A stretch of 64,000 nt of DNA from Tardiphaga sp. 709 (GTDB lineage Bacteria > Pseudomonadota > Alphaproteobacteria > Rhizobiales > Xanthobacteraceae): assembly GCF_032401055.1 (NCBI RefSeq), contig NZ_CP135529.1, positions 1,674,001-1,738,000 of the forward strand, read 5' to 3'. The notes below the pieces were generated by a model. It was not told the DNA's origin, did not search any database, and worked only from the letters and a program-made list of their open reading frames with translations. Each line of letters starts with the position of its first letter. The stretch's first letter is position 1. A program made the position numbers and the translations under genes. Of this stretch, positions 46,377 to 55,723 are shown piece after piece.

Positions 46377-47002
46377 CAGAATTCGATACCCTTCTGGCCC
46401 TTGATGCCGGCGCGGAACGGGTGCTTGATCAGTGTCATCTCGGTGACCAGATCGGCCATCTCGATCAGCTCGGGCTTGGCGTTGCGGCCAGTGATGACCA
46501 CGTGCTTGTCCGCGGGCTTCTCGTCGCGCAGGAAAGTCAGAACCTCGTTGAGATCGAGATAGTCGTAACGCAGCACGATATTGAGCTCATCGAGCAGCAC
46601 CAGGCGATGGCGGTCATCGCGGATCATTTCCTTGGCGCGCTCCCATCCCGCGGTCGCGGCAGCAATGTCGCGCTCGCGGTCCTGGGTGATCCAGGTGAAG
46701 CCCTCGCCCATGATGTGCAGCGTGACGAGATCCGGGAAGGTCGTCAGCAGACGCGCTTCGCCGGTGTCCCATTCCGGCGACTTGGTGAATTGCACGATGC
46801 CGACCGGATAGCCGTGACCGATATGGCGGAACACCATGCCCAGCGCAGCCGAGGTCTTGCCCTTGCCGGTACCGGTGTGAACGATCAAGAGGCCCTTCTC
46901 GCCGACCTTGGTCGCCATGATTTTGTCCTTGGCGGCCTTGTGCTTGGCCGCCTTGATCTTGTGGCGGGCATTTTCTTCATCGTCGTGGGCGAGTTCGGTC
47001 AT
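46376..47002 (-). CDS. cobO: Cob(I)yrinic acid a,c-diamide adenosyltransferase CobO
   Basis: CobA/CobO/BtuR-type adenosyltransferase of 208 aa that adds the upper adenosyl ligand. P-loop GTGKGKT (44-50) after a lysine-rich N-terminus, then [25 protein letters not shown] and [22 protein letters not shown]. The ATG at 47002 overlaps the cobN stop (ATGA) and has AAAGGAAA upstream; a longer frame to 47086 lies inside cobN. Confidence 0.94.
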   Translation of the reverse strand: MTELAHDDEENARHKIKAAKHKAAKDKIMATKVGEKGLLIVHTGTGKGKTSAALGMVFRHIGHGYPVGIVQFTKSPEWDTGEARLLTTFPDLVTLHIMGEGFTWITQDRERDIAAATAGWERAKEMIRDDRHRLVLLDELNIVLRYDYLDLNEVLTFLRDEKPADKHVVITGRNAKPELIEMADLVTEMTLIKHPFRAGIKGQKGIEF

Positions 47003-50000
47003 GCGATTTCCTTTGCGATCTCTTTGTGCGCCTGCGGCAGAAGTTCGGCGATCAGATCGGCCGCGCGATTGGAACGCGGCGTCCACAGATCCCGGCGGAT
47101 GGCTTCAGCAAAACGCGCAGCCGTCTCGCGCAACGCCGCGGGATTGGCAGATGCCATGAAGCTGCGAACCTCGTCATTTTCCAGATAGGAGGCGAACAGC
47201 TGGTCGAAATGGTGATTGGCAACCGCATTGGTGGAGGCTGCGAAACCGAACAGATAATCAACCGTGGCCGCGATCTCGAACGCACCTTTATAGCCGTGGC
47301 GCATCACGCCGGCGATCCATTTCGGATTGGCGCCGCGGCCGCGCACCACGCGCGAGATCTCATGCGCAAGCGGCCGGGCAATCGGCGCTTCCGGTCGCGA
47401 CGTATCGATATGGGCGATGCGCGGTGCCGAGCCACGCAATGTCTGCACCGTCGCTGCGAGCCCTCCGATGAACTGGTAGTAGTCGTCGGAATCCAGAATG
47501 TCGTGTTCACGATTGTCCTGCGCCTGCGCGACGAGATCGACGCCCTTCAGCCGCTCGGCGAATTCCCCGCGCGCATCCTCGCCATCGATACCGCTGCCAT
47601 AGGCGTAGCCGCCCCAAGCAAGATAGACGTCGGAAATGTCGTCACGATTGCTCCAGCCGCCTTCATCCATCAGCGCCTGCAGTCCTGCACCATAAGCGCC
47701 GGGCTTCGAGCCAAACACACGACGCGTCGCCTGTCGCCGTGCAATCTCGCAGGTCATGCCGCCGGCTTCGAGCGTGCGGGCACGCGCGCGGACATTGGCT
47801 GCGATGGGGTTGGCGTCATCGGGTTCGTCGAGTTCGGCCACGGCGCTCACGGCGGAGCCTATAATGTCCATCTGGGTCGGAAACGCATCGCGGAACAGGC
47901 CGGAGACGCGGAAGGTCACATCTACGCGTGGGCGCTTCAGTTCCGACAATGGCGTGATCGCAAAGCCGGTGACACGGCCCGAAGTTTCCTCCCATAGCGG
48001 ACGCACGCCGATCAATGCCAGCGCCTGCGCGACGTCGTCACCGCCGGTGCGCATATTCGCGGTGCCCCAGGCCGACAGCGCGATCGCGCGCGGCCATTCG
48101 CCGGCTTCCTGCCAGTAGGATTCCACGAGACGTTCGGCGGCGAGCTGCCCGATGCGCCAGGCGGATGGCGTTGGCACGGCACGGACATCGACCGCGAAAA
48201 AATTGCGCCCGGTCGGCAGCACATCGGGGCGCCCACGCGTTGGCGCGCCGGACGGGCCAGGCCGCACGAACTGACCGTCGAGGCCTTTAAGGAACGCGGC
48301 CATCTCTGCGTCGCCGCAGGCATCAATAGCTGGCCGCAATTTCGCGGCGATCCAATCGAGCACCTCGGCGGTGCGCGTCCAAGCGCGATCGCACGATAGC
48401 CTACCTGACACGAGTTGCAGCGCCAGCCCTTCGATTCGTTCGACGGTATCACCTGTAGTGCGCCACACAGCATCTCTGATATCGGTAAGAACGCCGGGGC
48501 GCGGGCCGAGATAGTCATCGGCCATATCACGGGTCAGAGGATCGAACGCACCAAGCCCGAGATCGGCCGCCAGCGCGCGATGCAAAGACGCATCCTGCGG
48601 TTTGATATCCGAGCGCGGCAGGCGCGCGATGGACACAAGGAGATCATTGCGCTGCGCGTCCTCGGGCACGCGGCCGAAGATGTGCAGTCCGTCACGGATC
48701 TGCATTTCCTTGAGATCGCAGAGATGGGCGTCGAGCGCGCGCAGCGCGTCGCTCGTCGGTGTGTCGCGGGTGACATTGACATCGGCATCGATCTGCTGCG
48801 CGCGGGCGAGCGACAGAATGTCCTCGGCGATCACCGCGGCGCGCTTGGGATCGAGATCGGTCGCCATGGCATATTCGTCGACCAGGTTCTCCAGCCGCGC
48901 CAGATCGTCGTGCAATTCGGCCCGCGTCATCGGCGGTGTCAGGTGATCGATAATCACGGCGGAGGTGCGGCGCTTTGCCTGAATGCCCTCGCCGGGATCG
49001 TTGACGATGAACGGATAGAGATGCGGCAGCGGACCGAGTACGGCATCGGGCAGACAATCGGCCGACAGGCCTGCGCTTTTTCCCGGCAGCCATTCGAGAT
49101 TGCCGTGCTTGCCGAGATGCACCACCGCATGGGTATCAAAGTCGCGGCGCAGCCAGAGATAAAAGGCGAGATAGTGATGCGGGGGCACCAGATCGGGATC
49201 GTGATAGGTGCTCTTGGGATCGATATTGTAACCGCGTGCCGGCTGCACGCCGACGGTGATATTGCCGAAACGATGCAGGCCAAGGCGGAAGGCGCCATCG
49301 ACGACATGCGGATCGCTCGCAGCTTTGCCCCAGCGAGCTTCAATAGCGGCCTGCACATTGGTCGGCAGCGTCGCAAAGGCCGCATGATACTCAGCCAGCG
49401 GCCAAGTCACGCCACTGCTTCGCTCCGCACGACCGGCAAGCGCATTGGTTGGCCCCTGCTGCAACAACTGCATCATGGCCGCGACCGTGTCCGGCGCGTC
49501 ACCCGCGACGTATCCGACCTCAGCCATAGCGGCGATCACATCAATCAGGCTCTGCGGCGTATCGAGGCCGACGCCATTGGCAAGGCGTCCATCGCGATTG
49601 GGATAATTGGCCAGGATCAGCGCGACGCGACGTTCGTTCGCTGACGAACGACGCAAGCGCACCCAGGCACGCGCCAGATCAGCGGTCGCATCGATGCGAT
49701 CCTGAACTGGCTGCAGCGTGGTCGGCGCAAACCCGCCGTCGCTGGTGCCGCGCTCCTTGAAGGCGATGGCATTGGCGAAGATGCGCCCATCGACTTCCGG
49801 CAGCACTACATGCATCGCCAGATCGCGCGGCGTGAGACCCCGGGTCGACGCTTCCCAGCTGGCACGCGAGATGCCGGCCTGTGCGACCTGCAGAATCGGA
49901 CAACCAGACGCCGACAGCACGCCGGCATCGTCATGCGCGGTCGCGGTAGCGAAGGCCGTGGCATTGATGATGATATCGGGCGGATAGGCTGCCAGCGCAG

Positions 50001-50721
50001 CACGAAGAAAGGCGGCGGAGCGCTCATCCTTCAGGCTGGTAACATAGAGGCAAACCGCATTGAGACCGCGCGCACTCAACGACAGGCGTAACGCATCGAT
50101 CGCAGCGGTGTCGCCACCGGCGACCAGCGCGCGGTAGAAGATCACGATGGCATTTGGCAGATCGCTCGTCGCGGGCTCGCTCGGCCAGAACCCGGCTGAG
50201 GGCATCGGCCGCGCGGCCGGAGGTTGCTCGCCATGGCCGATTAGATGCGCAGCATAGCGCAGTGCCAGCTGTGCGTTGTCGACGCCACCCTCGCTGCAAT
50301 AGCGCCACAACGCATGGGTTTCGTCGCTGCCGACCGTGCCGCGGGCGGCTAGTTCGGCATTCCAGTCCATCTCGCCGGGCAGGCAGGCAAACTTGCTGCC
50401 GCGACTCAGCGCGTCGCTGCGCAGGCTCTCGACGCCATGGGGCCAATAGCTGATACCGCCGAGCATGCGCAGCACCACGATCTTTGCCTTGGCCAGCGTG
50501 CGCTCGACATAGAGATCGACCGACGCAGGATGGCCGAGCGCCAGCATGTTGGTGAACCGCACGCTGGGGAAATCGCCCGGCAGTGTCGCATGCGCCGCAT
50601 TGAACGCCGCCAGATCGCTGTCAGCCGCCGACAGCACGACGATATCGGCAGTGTCCTGCCCGAGATCGCGGGCGACGTCGCCGTCGTCAATACTGCCGGA
50701 GGTGTCGAGCTTCAGATGCAT
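46999..50721 (-). CDS. cobN: Cobaltochelatase large subunit CobN
   Basis: A 1240-aa subunit of the aerobic-type ATP-dependent cobaltochelatase, which inserts cobalt into hydrogenobyrinic acid a,c-diamide. Segments such as VVLRMLGGISYWPHGVESLR, GNLEWLPGKSAGLS and AWGTANMRTGGDDVAQALALIGV are typical. Partner chelatase subunits (AAA+ CobS and CobT-type) are not in the window. The presence of CobN shows the late-cobalt (aerobic) route. It starts 15 bp after the cobW stop. Confidence 0.94.
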   Translation of the reverse strand: MHLKLDTSGSIDDGDVARDLGQDTADIVVLSAADSDLAAFNAAHATLPGDFPSVRFTNMLALGHPASVDLYVERTLAKAKIVVLRMLGGISYWPHGVESLRSDALSRGSKFACLPGEMDWNAELAARGTVGSDETHALWRYCSEGGVDNAQLALRYAAHLIGHGEQPPAARPMPSAGFWPSEPATSDLPNAIVIFYRALVAGGDTAAIDALRLSLSARGLNAVCLYVTSLKDERSAAFLRAALAAYPPDIIINATAFATATAHDDAGVLSASGCPILQVAQAGISRASWEASTRGLTPRDLAMHVVLPEVDGRIFANAIAFKERGTSDGGFAPTTLQPVQDRIDATADLARAWVRLRRSSANERRVALILANYPNRDGRLANGVGLDTPQSLIDVIAAMAEVGYVAGDAPDTVAAMMQLLQQGPTNALAGRAERSSGVTWPLAEYHAAFATLPTNVQAAIEARWGKAASDPHVVDGAFRLGLHRFGNITVGVQPARGYNIDPKSTYHDPDLVPPHHYLAFYLWLRRDFDTHAVVHLGKHGNLEWLPGKSAGLSADCLPDAVLGPLPHLYPFIVNDPGEGIQAKRRTSAVIIDHLTPPMTRAELHDDLARLENLVDEYAMATDLDPKRAAVIAEDILSLARAQQIDADVNVTRDTPTSDALRALDAHLCDLKEMQIRDGLHIFGRVPEDAQRNDLLVSIARLPRSDIKPQDASLHRALAADLGLGAFDPLTRDMADDYLGPRPGVLTDIRDAVWRTTGDTVERIEGLALQLVSGRLSCDRAWTRTAEVLDWIAAKLRPAIDACGDAEMAAFLKGLDGQFVRPGPSGAPTRGRPDVLPTGRNFFAVDVRAVPTPSAWRIGQLAAERLVESYWQEAGEWPRAIALSAWGTANMRTGGDDVAQALALIGVRPLWEETSGRVTGFAITPLSELKRPRVDVTFRVSGLFRDAFPTQMDIIGSAVSAVAELDEPDDANPIAANVRARARTLEAGGMTCEIARRQATRRVFGSKPGAYGAGLQALMDEGGWSNRDDISDVYLAWGGYAYGSGIDGEDARGEFAERLKGVDLVAQAQDNREHDILDSDDYYQFIGGLAATVQTLRGSAPRIAHIDTSRPEAPIARPLAHEISRVVRGRGANPKWIAGVMRHGYKGAFEIAATVDYLFGFAASTNAVANHHFDQLFASYLENDEVRSFMASANPAALRETAARFAEAIRRDLWTPRSNRAADLIAELLPQAHKEIAKEIA

Positions 50722-50736
50722 GCGGGTGAACCTGCG

Positions 50737-51750
<1,014 letters not shown>

Positions 51751-52281
51751 TCAATTCTCCTGGGAGCGCTTGAGCCAGAGCGGAAGCCCGGCTGCAATGA
51801 AAGCAACATTCGGCACGGCGGCCGCGATGATCTGGTTGAGCCGGCCTTGCGCATCGCGAAAGGCACGGCCGAGCGGCATCTCCGGCACGAGGCCGAGGCC
51901 GACTTCGTTGGACACGAACACGATCGGATAGCGCGAGACATCGAGAAAACGCACAAGGCGCTTGGCTTCAATCTCTGGATCGCGCTCGGCCAACATCAGA
52001 TTCGACAGCCACAGTGTCAGGCAATCCACCAGCACAACGCGCCCGACCGTGGCCTCACGCGTCAGGGCATCGACCAGCGCGAGCGGCTCTTCCACGGTGA
52101 TCCAGCCTTCACCGCGCTGCCTGCGATGCTGCGCGATGCGGGCGTGCATCTCTTTATCGCCGGCCGTCGCAGTGGCCAGATAGATTTTCGTCAGGCCGAT
52201 GCCATCGACCAGCTTTTCGGCGAAGGACGACTTGCCCGAGCGCGCACCACCCAGCACCAACGTGGTGGAGGCCGCGGTCAT
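51751..52281 (-). CDS. cobP: Adenosylcobinamide kinase/guanylyltransferase CobP (CobU)
   Basis: Bifunctional enzyme of 176 aa that phosphorylates adenosylcobinamide and then guanylylates it. P-loop LGGARSGKSSFAE (10-22), ATATAGDKEM, the HRRQRGEGW box (His52 near the guanylylated His) and VDCLTLWLSNLM. It abuts cobW with no gap and overlaps the upstream DUF1636 gene by 4 bp. Confidence 0.93.
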   Translation of the reverse strand: MTAASTTLVLGGARSGKSSFAEKLVDGIGLTKIYLATATAGDKEMHARIAQHRRQRGEGWITVEEPLALVDALTREATVGRVVLVDCLTLWLSNLMLAERDPEIEAKRLVRFLDVSRYPIVFVSNEVGLGLVPEMPLGRAFRDAQGRLNQIIAAAVPNVAFIAAGLPLWLKRSQEN

Positions 52282-52727
52282 TTTGGCGCACGCCCGTCTT
52301 CAGGCGACCAACGCAACGGCGGCACGCGCGCCACCATGCCCTTGCGCAGCACCTCGGCGCGTTCCCGCCAAGGCACCAGACCGTAGTCGGATTTCTGATA
52401 AGACTCCACGAAGGACACCAGCGCCGCGCTGCCGCTGTCGGTCTGCAGATCACCGAACAGGAATGTGTAGCCGTCGGGGCTTGTCACCGCGACCGTCGCC
52501 GGTCGCTTGCAGACGCTGAGGCATTGCACCGGACGCACCATCACGGCGGCATCGCCATCGCCGAGCGCGGCCTTCACGGCATCGAACATGTCCGGCCCGA
52601 CGATCGTGCCGGTTTCGGCGGCCTTGCAGCTGATGCAAACGCTCACGACCACGGGACCAGCCGGCACGGGGCGCGGCGGTTCGACCGAAATTTGTTCGCC
52701 AGAGATATCGGCGCTGTCGTGATCCAT
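52278..52727 (-). CDS. DUF1636 metal-binding (ferredoxin-like) protein
   Basis: Small cytoplasmic protein of 149 aa with four spaced cysteines, Cys31-x2-Cys34 and Cys69-x3-Cys73, the pattern of thioredoxin-like 2Fe-2S ferredoxins. DUF1636 genes are regularly placed in B12 operons, where an electron-transfer or metal role (for example in cobalt reduction) has been suggested but, to my knowledge, not shown. It is first in the riboswitch-controlled operon. Confidence 0.85.
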   Translation of the reverse strand: MDHDSADISGEQISVEPPRPVPAGPVVVSVCISCKAAETGTIVGPDMFDAVKAALGDGDAAVMVRPVQCLSVCKRPATVAVTSPDGYTFLFGDLQTDSGSAALVSFVESYQKSDYGLVPWRERAEVLRKGMVARVPPLRWSPEDGRAPK

Positions 52728-52851
52728 TACATGCTCAGTTCACGCCCTCACGGGCTTACGAGCTTTGTTGGATCGCGCCGACAGCATTGCCGTCGGTTCG
52801 CTCCCGTCCGGTGCACCCCGCCCCGACGACGCCTCCAAAGCACAGTTCGTG

Positions 52852-53012
52852 ATGGCAGGTCTCCTGGCTTGCGAGTCAAAGCCTGTTGCCGCCTTCCCAA
52901 GAATTCTGAAGAATTCCCAGTGGCACCGGCGCGGGCTCGTCGCTTACAGTTGCGGGGGCAGCGCCGGCCTCAAACCGGCTTCCCTATTCACCTTCCACGC
53001 GGAAGGACCATC
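52852..53012 (-). promoter_or_regulatory. Cobalamin riboswitch of the left-going cob operon
   Basis: On the minus strand the boxes read GGAAGGTGAATAGGGAA, CTGCCCCCGCAACTGTAAG, GTGCCACTGG, GGGAAGGCGG and AAGCCAGGAGACCTGCC. It ends about 124 bp before the DUF1636 ATG. It would lower DUF1636-cobP-cobW-cobN-cobO-cobQ expression when adenosylcobalamin is plentiful. cobT on the other strand starts 115 bp away and is not under it. Confidence 0.95.
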
Positions 53013-53126
53013 GCAAAAGACGCTATCTGCCGGGTGCGCCGGGGTCAACCGCGCCGACGGACTGTCGCCCGGACCTGTTGACCTTGCAGGTCGTCTTGCG
53101 TCAGTTAGGCCGCGAAAAGGAACCTC

Positions 53127-54182
53127 ATGTCCGCCCATTCCCAGCCCTTGTGGCAGCCGCCCGCCATTACGCCTGTTGACCCGCAGATCGCGGCAGGCAT
53201 CCGTGCCGTCATCGACGGCAAGGCCAAGCCGCCGGGATCGCTGGGGAGAATCGAGGACCTGGCGCTGCAGCTCGGCATGATCCGGCATCCCGGCGAACCG
53301 CGCGGCGACAATGCCGTGCTGCTGGTATTTGCGGGGGATCACGGACTCGTGGCCGAAGGCGTGTCGCAATATCCGTCGGCGGTCACGGTTGCGATGGTGA
53401 TGACCTATCTGGCCGGCCGCGCCACGGCCAATGCATTTGCCACGGCCAACAATATCGACGTCCGCGTGATCGACATCGGCGTCGCTGCGGAACTGCCTGT
53501 CCATCCGAAGTTAATCGACGCCAAGGTCCGCATGGGCACCGCCAACGCGGCGCGCGAACCTGCGATGACAGCAGAGCAAGCGGCGGATGCACTATCGCGC
53601 GGCTACCGGATCGCCGTCGGTGAGATCAAGGCCGGCGTCGACATCATCGCGCTCGGCGAGATGGGAATTGGCAATACGGCGTCCTCGGCATTGGTGGTTC
53701 ATCGGCTCGCGCCGGCCCCCCTGGATGATTGTATCGGCATTGGTGCCGGGCAGGACGACGCGGGTATGGCGCGCAAGCGCGAGGCGATCACGAAGGCGGC
53801 TGCACGCAGCAACGCAACTGCGCCGCTGGATGTGCTTGCCGAATTCGGCGGACTGGAAATCGCAGGCATGGCCGGAGCGATCCTCGGCGCGGCCTCGCAA
53901 CGGCGGCCGGTGATCATCGACGGCTTCATCTCCAGCGCCGCGGCATTACTTGCCGTTCGCCTGTCCCCGGCTGCACGCGACTACTGCGTCTTCGCACACC
54001 GCTCGGCCGAACGCGGCCATGACATCGTGCTGAACGCACTCGATGCGACGCCGCTACTCGATCTCGGCTTGCGGCTCGGTGAAGGCACCGGCGCGCTGCT
54101 TGCGGTGCCGCTGGTCCGTGCCGCCGCGCGCATGCTGACCGACGTTGCGAGCCTCGACGACGTGCTGGCCGGAAAGATCTAG
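53127..54182 (+). CDS. cobT: Nicotinate-nucleotide:DMB phosphoribosyltransferase CobT
   Basis: Enzyme of 351 aa that activates the lower ligand base to alpha-ribazole phosphate. PPGSLGRIEDLALQLG, FAGDHGLVAEGVSQYP, GEMGIGNT and the C-terminal GEGTGA with catalytic Glu319 are all present. AAGGAA precedes the ATG. Coupled head-to-tail with cobS with no intergenic base. Confidence 0.95.
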   Translation: MSAHSQPLWQPPAITPVDPQIAAGIRAVIDGKAKPPGSLGRIEDLALQLGMIRHPGEPRGDNAVLLVFAGDHGLVAEGVSQYPSAVTVAMVMTYLAGRATANAFATANNIDVRVIDIGVAAELPVHPKLIDAKVRMGTANAAREPAMTAEQAADALSRGYRIAVGEIKAGVDIIALGEMGIGNTASSALVVHRLAPAPLDDCIGIGAGQDDAGMARKREAITKAAARSNATAPLDVLAEFGGLEIAGMAGAILGAASQRRPVIIDGFISSAAALLAVRLSPAARDYCVFAHRSAERGHDIVLNALDATPLLDLGLRLGEGTGALLAVPLVRAAARMLTDVASLDDVLAGKI

Positions 54183-54947
54183 ATGAGACTGGATCCGCAT
54201 CTCTTGAATGCGATCCGTTTCCTGACGGTGCTGCCGGTACCGGCAACTGGCGACGCGCAAGAGGCTGACTGGCTTGCGCGTGCAATGAAGTATTTTCCGA
54301 TCGTCGGTGCCGGCATTGGCGCCGCATCCGCAATCGTGTTTCTCGTTGCCAGCGAATTCTGGTCACCGCTGATCGCGGCTTTGCTGGCGATTACAACAAG
54401 CATCGTCATCACCAGCGCCCTGCACGAAGATGGCCTGGCCGACACGGCCGACAGTTTCGGCGGCGGCTGGACCATCGAGAAGCGTCTTGCGATCATGAAG
54501 GACAGCCGCATCGGTACTTACGGCGCTCTGGCACTCGGCCTCGGCACGGCGCTGCGCATTGCGGCGCTCGCCATATTGCCGATGTGGGCAGGTGCGACAG
54601 CGCTGATCGCCGTCCACGCCGCAGCCCGCGCCATGCCGGCCCTTGTGATGAACCGCCTGCCCTACGGCGGCGATACCAGTGCGATGAAGGTCACTTACGC
54701 CGAAGCGCCCGTGCGGTTTGAGGAATCGTTGTTTGCACTTGTTGTGATCGTGCTTGCGGCGATCCCGCTGGCGCTCGTCTCGCTCGCCTCACTCGCTGCG
54801 GGTCTTCTGCTCGGCGCAGCGCTCGCCGCGTTGCTCGCACTCTGGTCGCGCCGTCTAATCGGTGGCTACACCGGCGACGTGCTCGGTGCCGTCGAGCAAC
54901 TATTCGAGATCGGCTTTCTGCTTGGCGTCGCAGCCCTGATCAAATAG
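54183..54947 (+). CDS. cobS: Adenosylcobinamide-GDP ribazoletransferase CobS (CobV)
   Basis: Polytopic membrane enzyme of 254 aa that joins adenosylcobinamide-GDP and alpha-ribazole, the last assembly step. The conserved catalytic ALHEDGLADTADSFGGG lies at 79-95, followed by KRLAIMKDSRIGTYG. It directly follows cobT. Its 3' end overlaps the converging phosphatase gene by 8 bp. Confidence 0.94.
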   Translation: MRLDPHLLNAIRFLTVLPVPATGDAQEADWLARAMKYFPIVGAGIGAASAIVFLVASEFWSPLIAALLAITTSIVITSALHEDGLADTADSFGGGWTIEKRLAIMKDSRIGTYGALALGLGTALRIAALAILPMWAGATALIAVHAAARAMPALVMNRLPYGGDTSAMKVTYAEAPVRFEESLFALVVIVLAAIPLALVSLASLAAGLLLGAALAALLALWSRRLIGGYTGDVLGAVEQLFEIGFLLGVAALIK

Positions 54948-55452
54948 GCCAGCTCAACGGCAATCGATAGGGCTCACCTTCGAAGGCGTCAGCGCCGCGG
55001 CCGATGCACGCGATGGCTTCGACCATGCGGCCTTTGCGGCCAAGCTGTTCGTCGGCCAATTGCACCATCAATTTGTTCGGAGTCACATAGGGCGAACGTT
55101 TGCGTAGTTCATCTGCAATTGCCGCCTCATAGCCAGGATTGCGATCGCAGGCGATGGCGTAAGCCGCAGCGCTGGAACGGCTGATGCCGGCCCAGCAATG
55201 AATGAGCATCGGGCGATCAGCGATGCTGCCGCGGCCAAATTGAAGAATGGCATCCACGACGTCGGCATCGGGCGCGATCAGGTCCGGCGTCACTTCAACG
55301 ATATCGTGAAAGGTCAGCTCCACATGACGCTCACGCGCCAACCCGCTCCAGTCGCGCTCGCTCGTTGTGGGCGACAGAAGGGTCAGCAGATCGAAGGACG
55401 GCAGCAAATCTGCCACAGCAGCAAGGCCCCCGAGCGAGCTCACATAGATCAT
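54940..55452 (-). CDS. PTP-type (dual-specificity-like) protein phosphatase
   Basis: Cysteine phosphatase of 170 aa. The active-site loop is HCWAGISRS with Cys86 and Arg92, and an Asp-rich segment (IAPDADVVDAIL) precedes it. Similar small phosphatases occur next to cobS in related bacteria, where a link to alpha-ribazole phosphate or to signalling has not been settled. The ATG overlaps the stop of a 47-codon ORF (ATGA). Confidence 0.8.
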   Translation of the reverse strand: MIYVSSLGGLAAVADLLPSFDLLTLLSPTTSERDWSGLARERHVELTFHDIVEVTPDLIAPDADVVDAILQFGRGSIADRPMLIHCWAGISRSSAAAYAIACDRNPGYEAAIADELRKRSPYVTPNKLMVQLADEQLGRKGRMVEAIACIGRGADAFEGEPYRLPLSWPI

Positions 55453-55592
55453 TCGAACACCCTGCTCGCTGTTGTCATGTCCTTCCTCTCACCCACGGCG
55501 AATGGACCATCTTCAACCTCATGCCGCTGCGATGTCGATGATGCAAGGTCGGTTTCATAATACCACCCCCGACCTTTTCGCACTTGCACCAT
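55449..55592 (-). CDS. Possible small gene coupled to the phosphatase (47 aa)
   Basis: A 47-codon ORF (MVQVRKGRGWYYETDLASS...) ending in an ATGA overlap with the phosphatase start. The residue composition looks protein-like (balanced charges, several aromatics) and the coupling is typical of real genes. The ribosome site is weak and no family was recognised. Longer in-frame extensions to 55808 enter the GGDEF-EAL promoter and are unlikely. Confidence 0.4.
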   Translation of the reverse strand: MVQVRKGRGWYYETDLASSTSQRHEVEDGPFAVGERKDMTTASRVFE

Positions 55593-55723
55593 CGCAATCC
55601 GAGGAAAATACACCAATCGGAACAATCGGTTACTATCTCGAACTTTCAGCAGCCGAGGCAGGCCAATCTTAAAGAAGTTGCGATAGGTATCTAACTCACG
55701 AGTGCAGAGTCCAGGACGGTACG

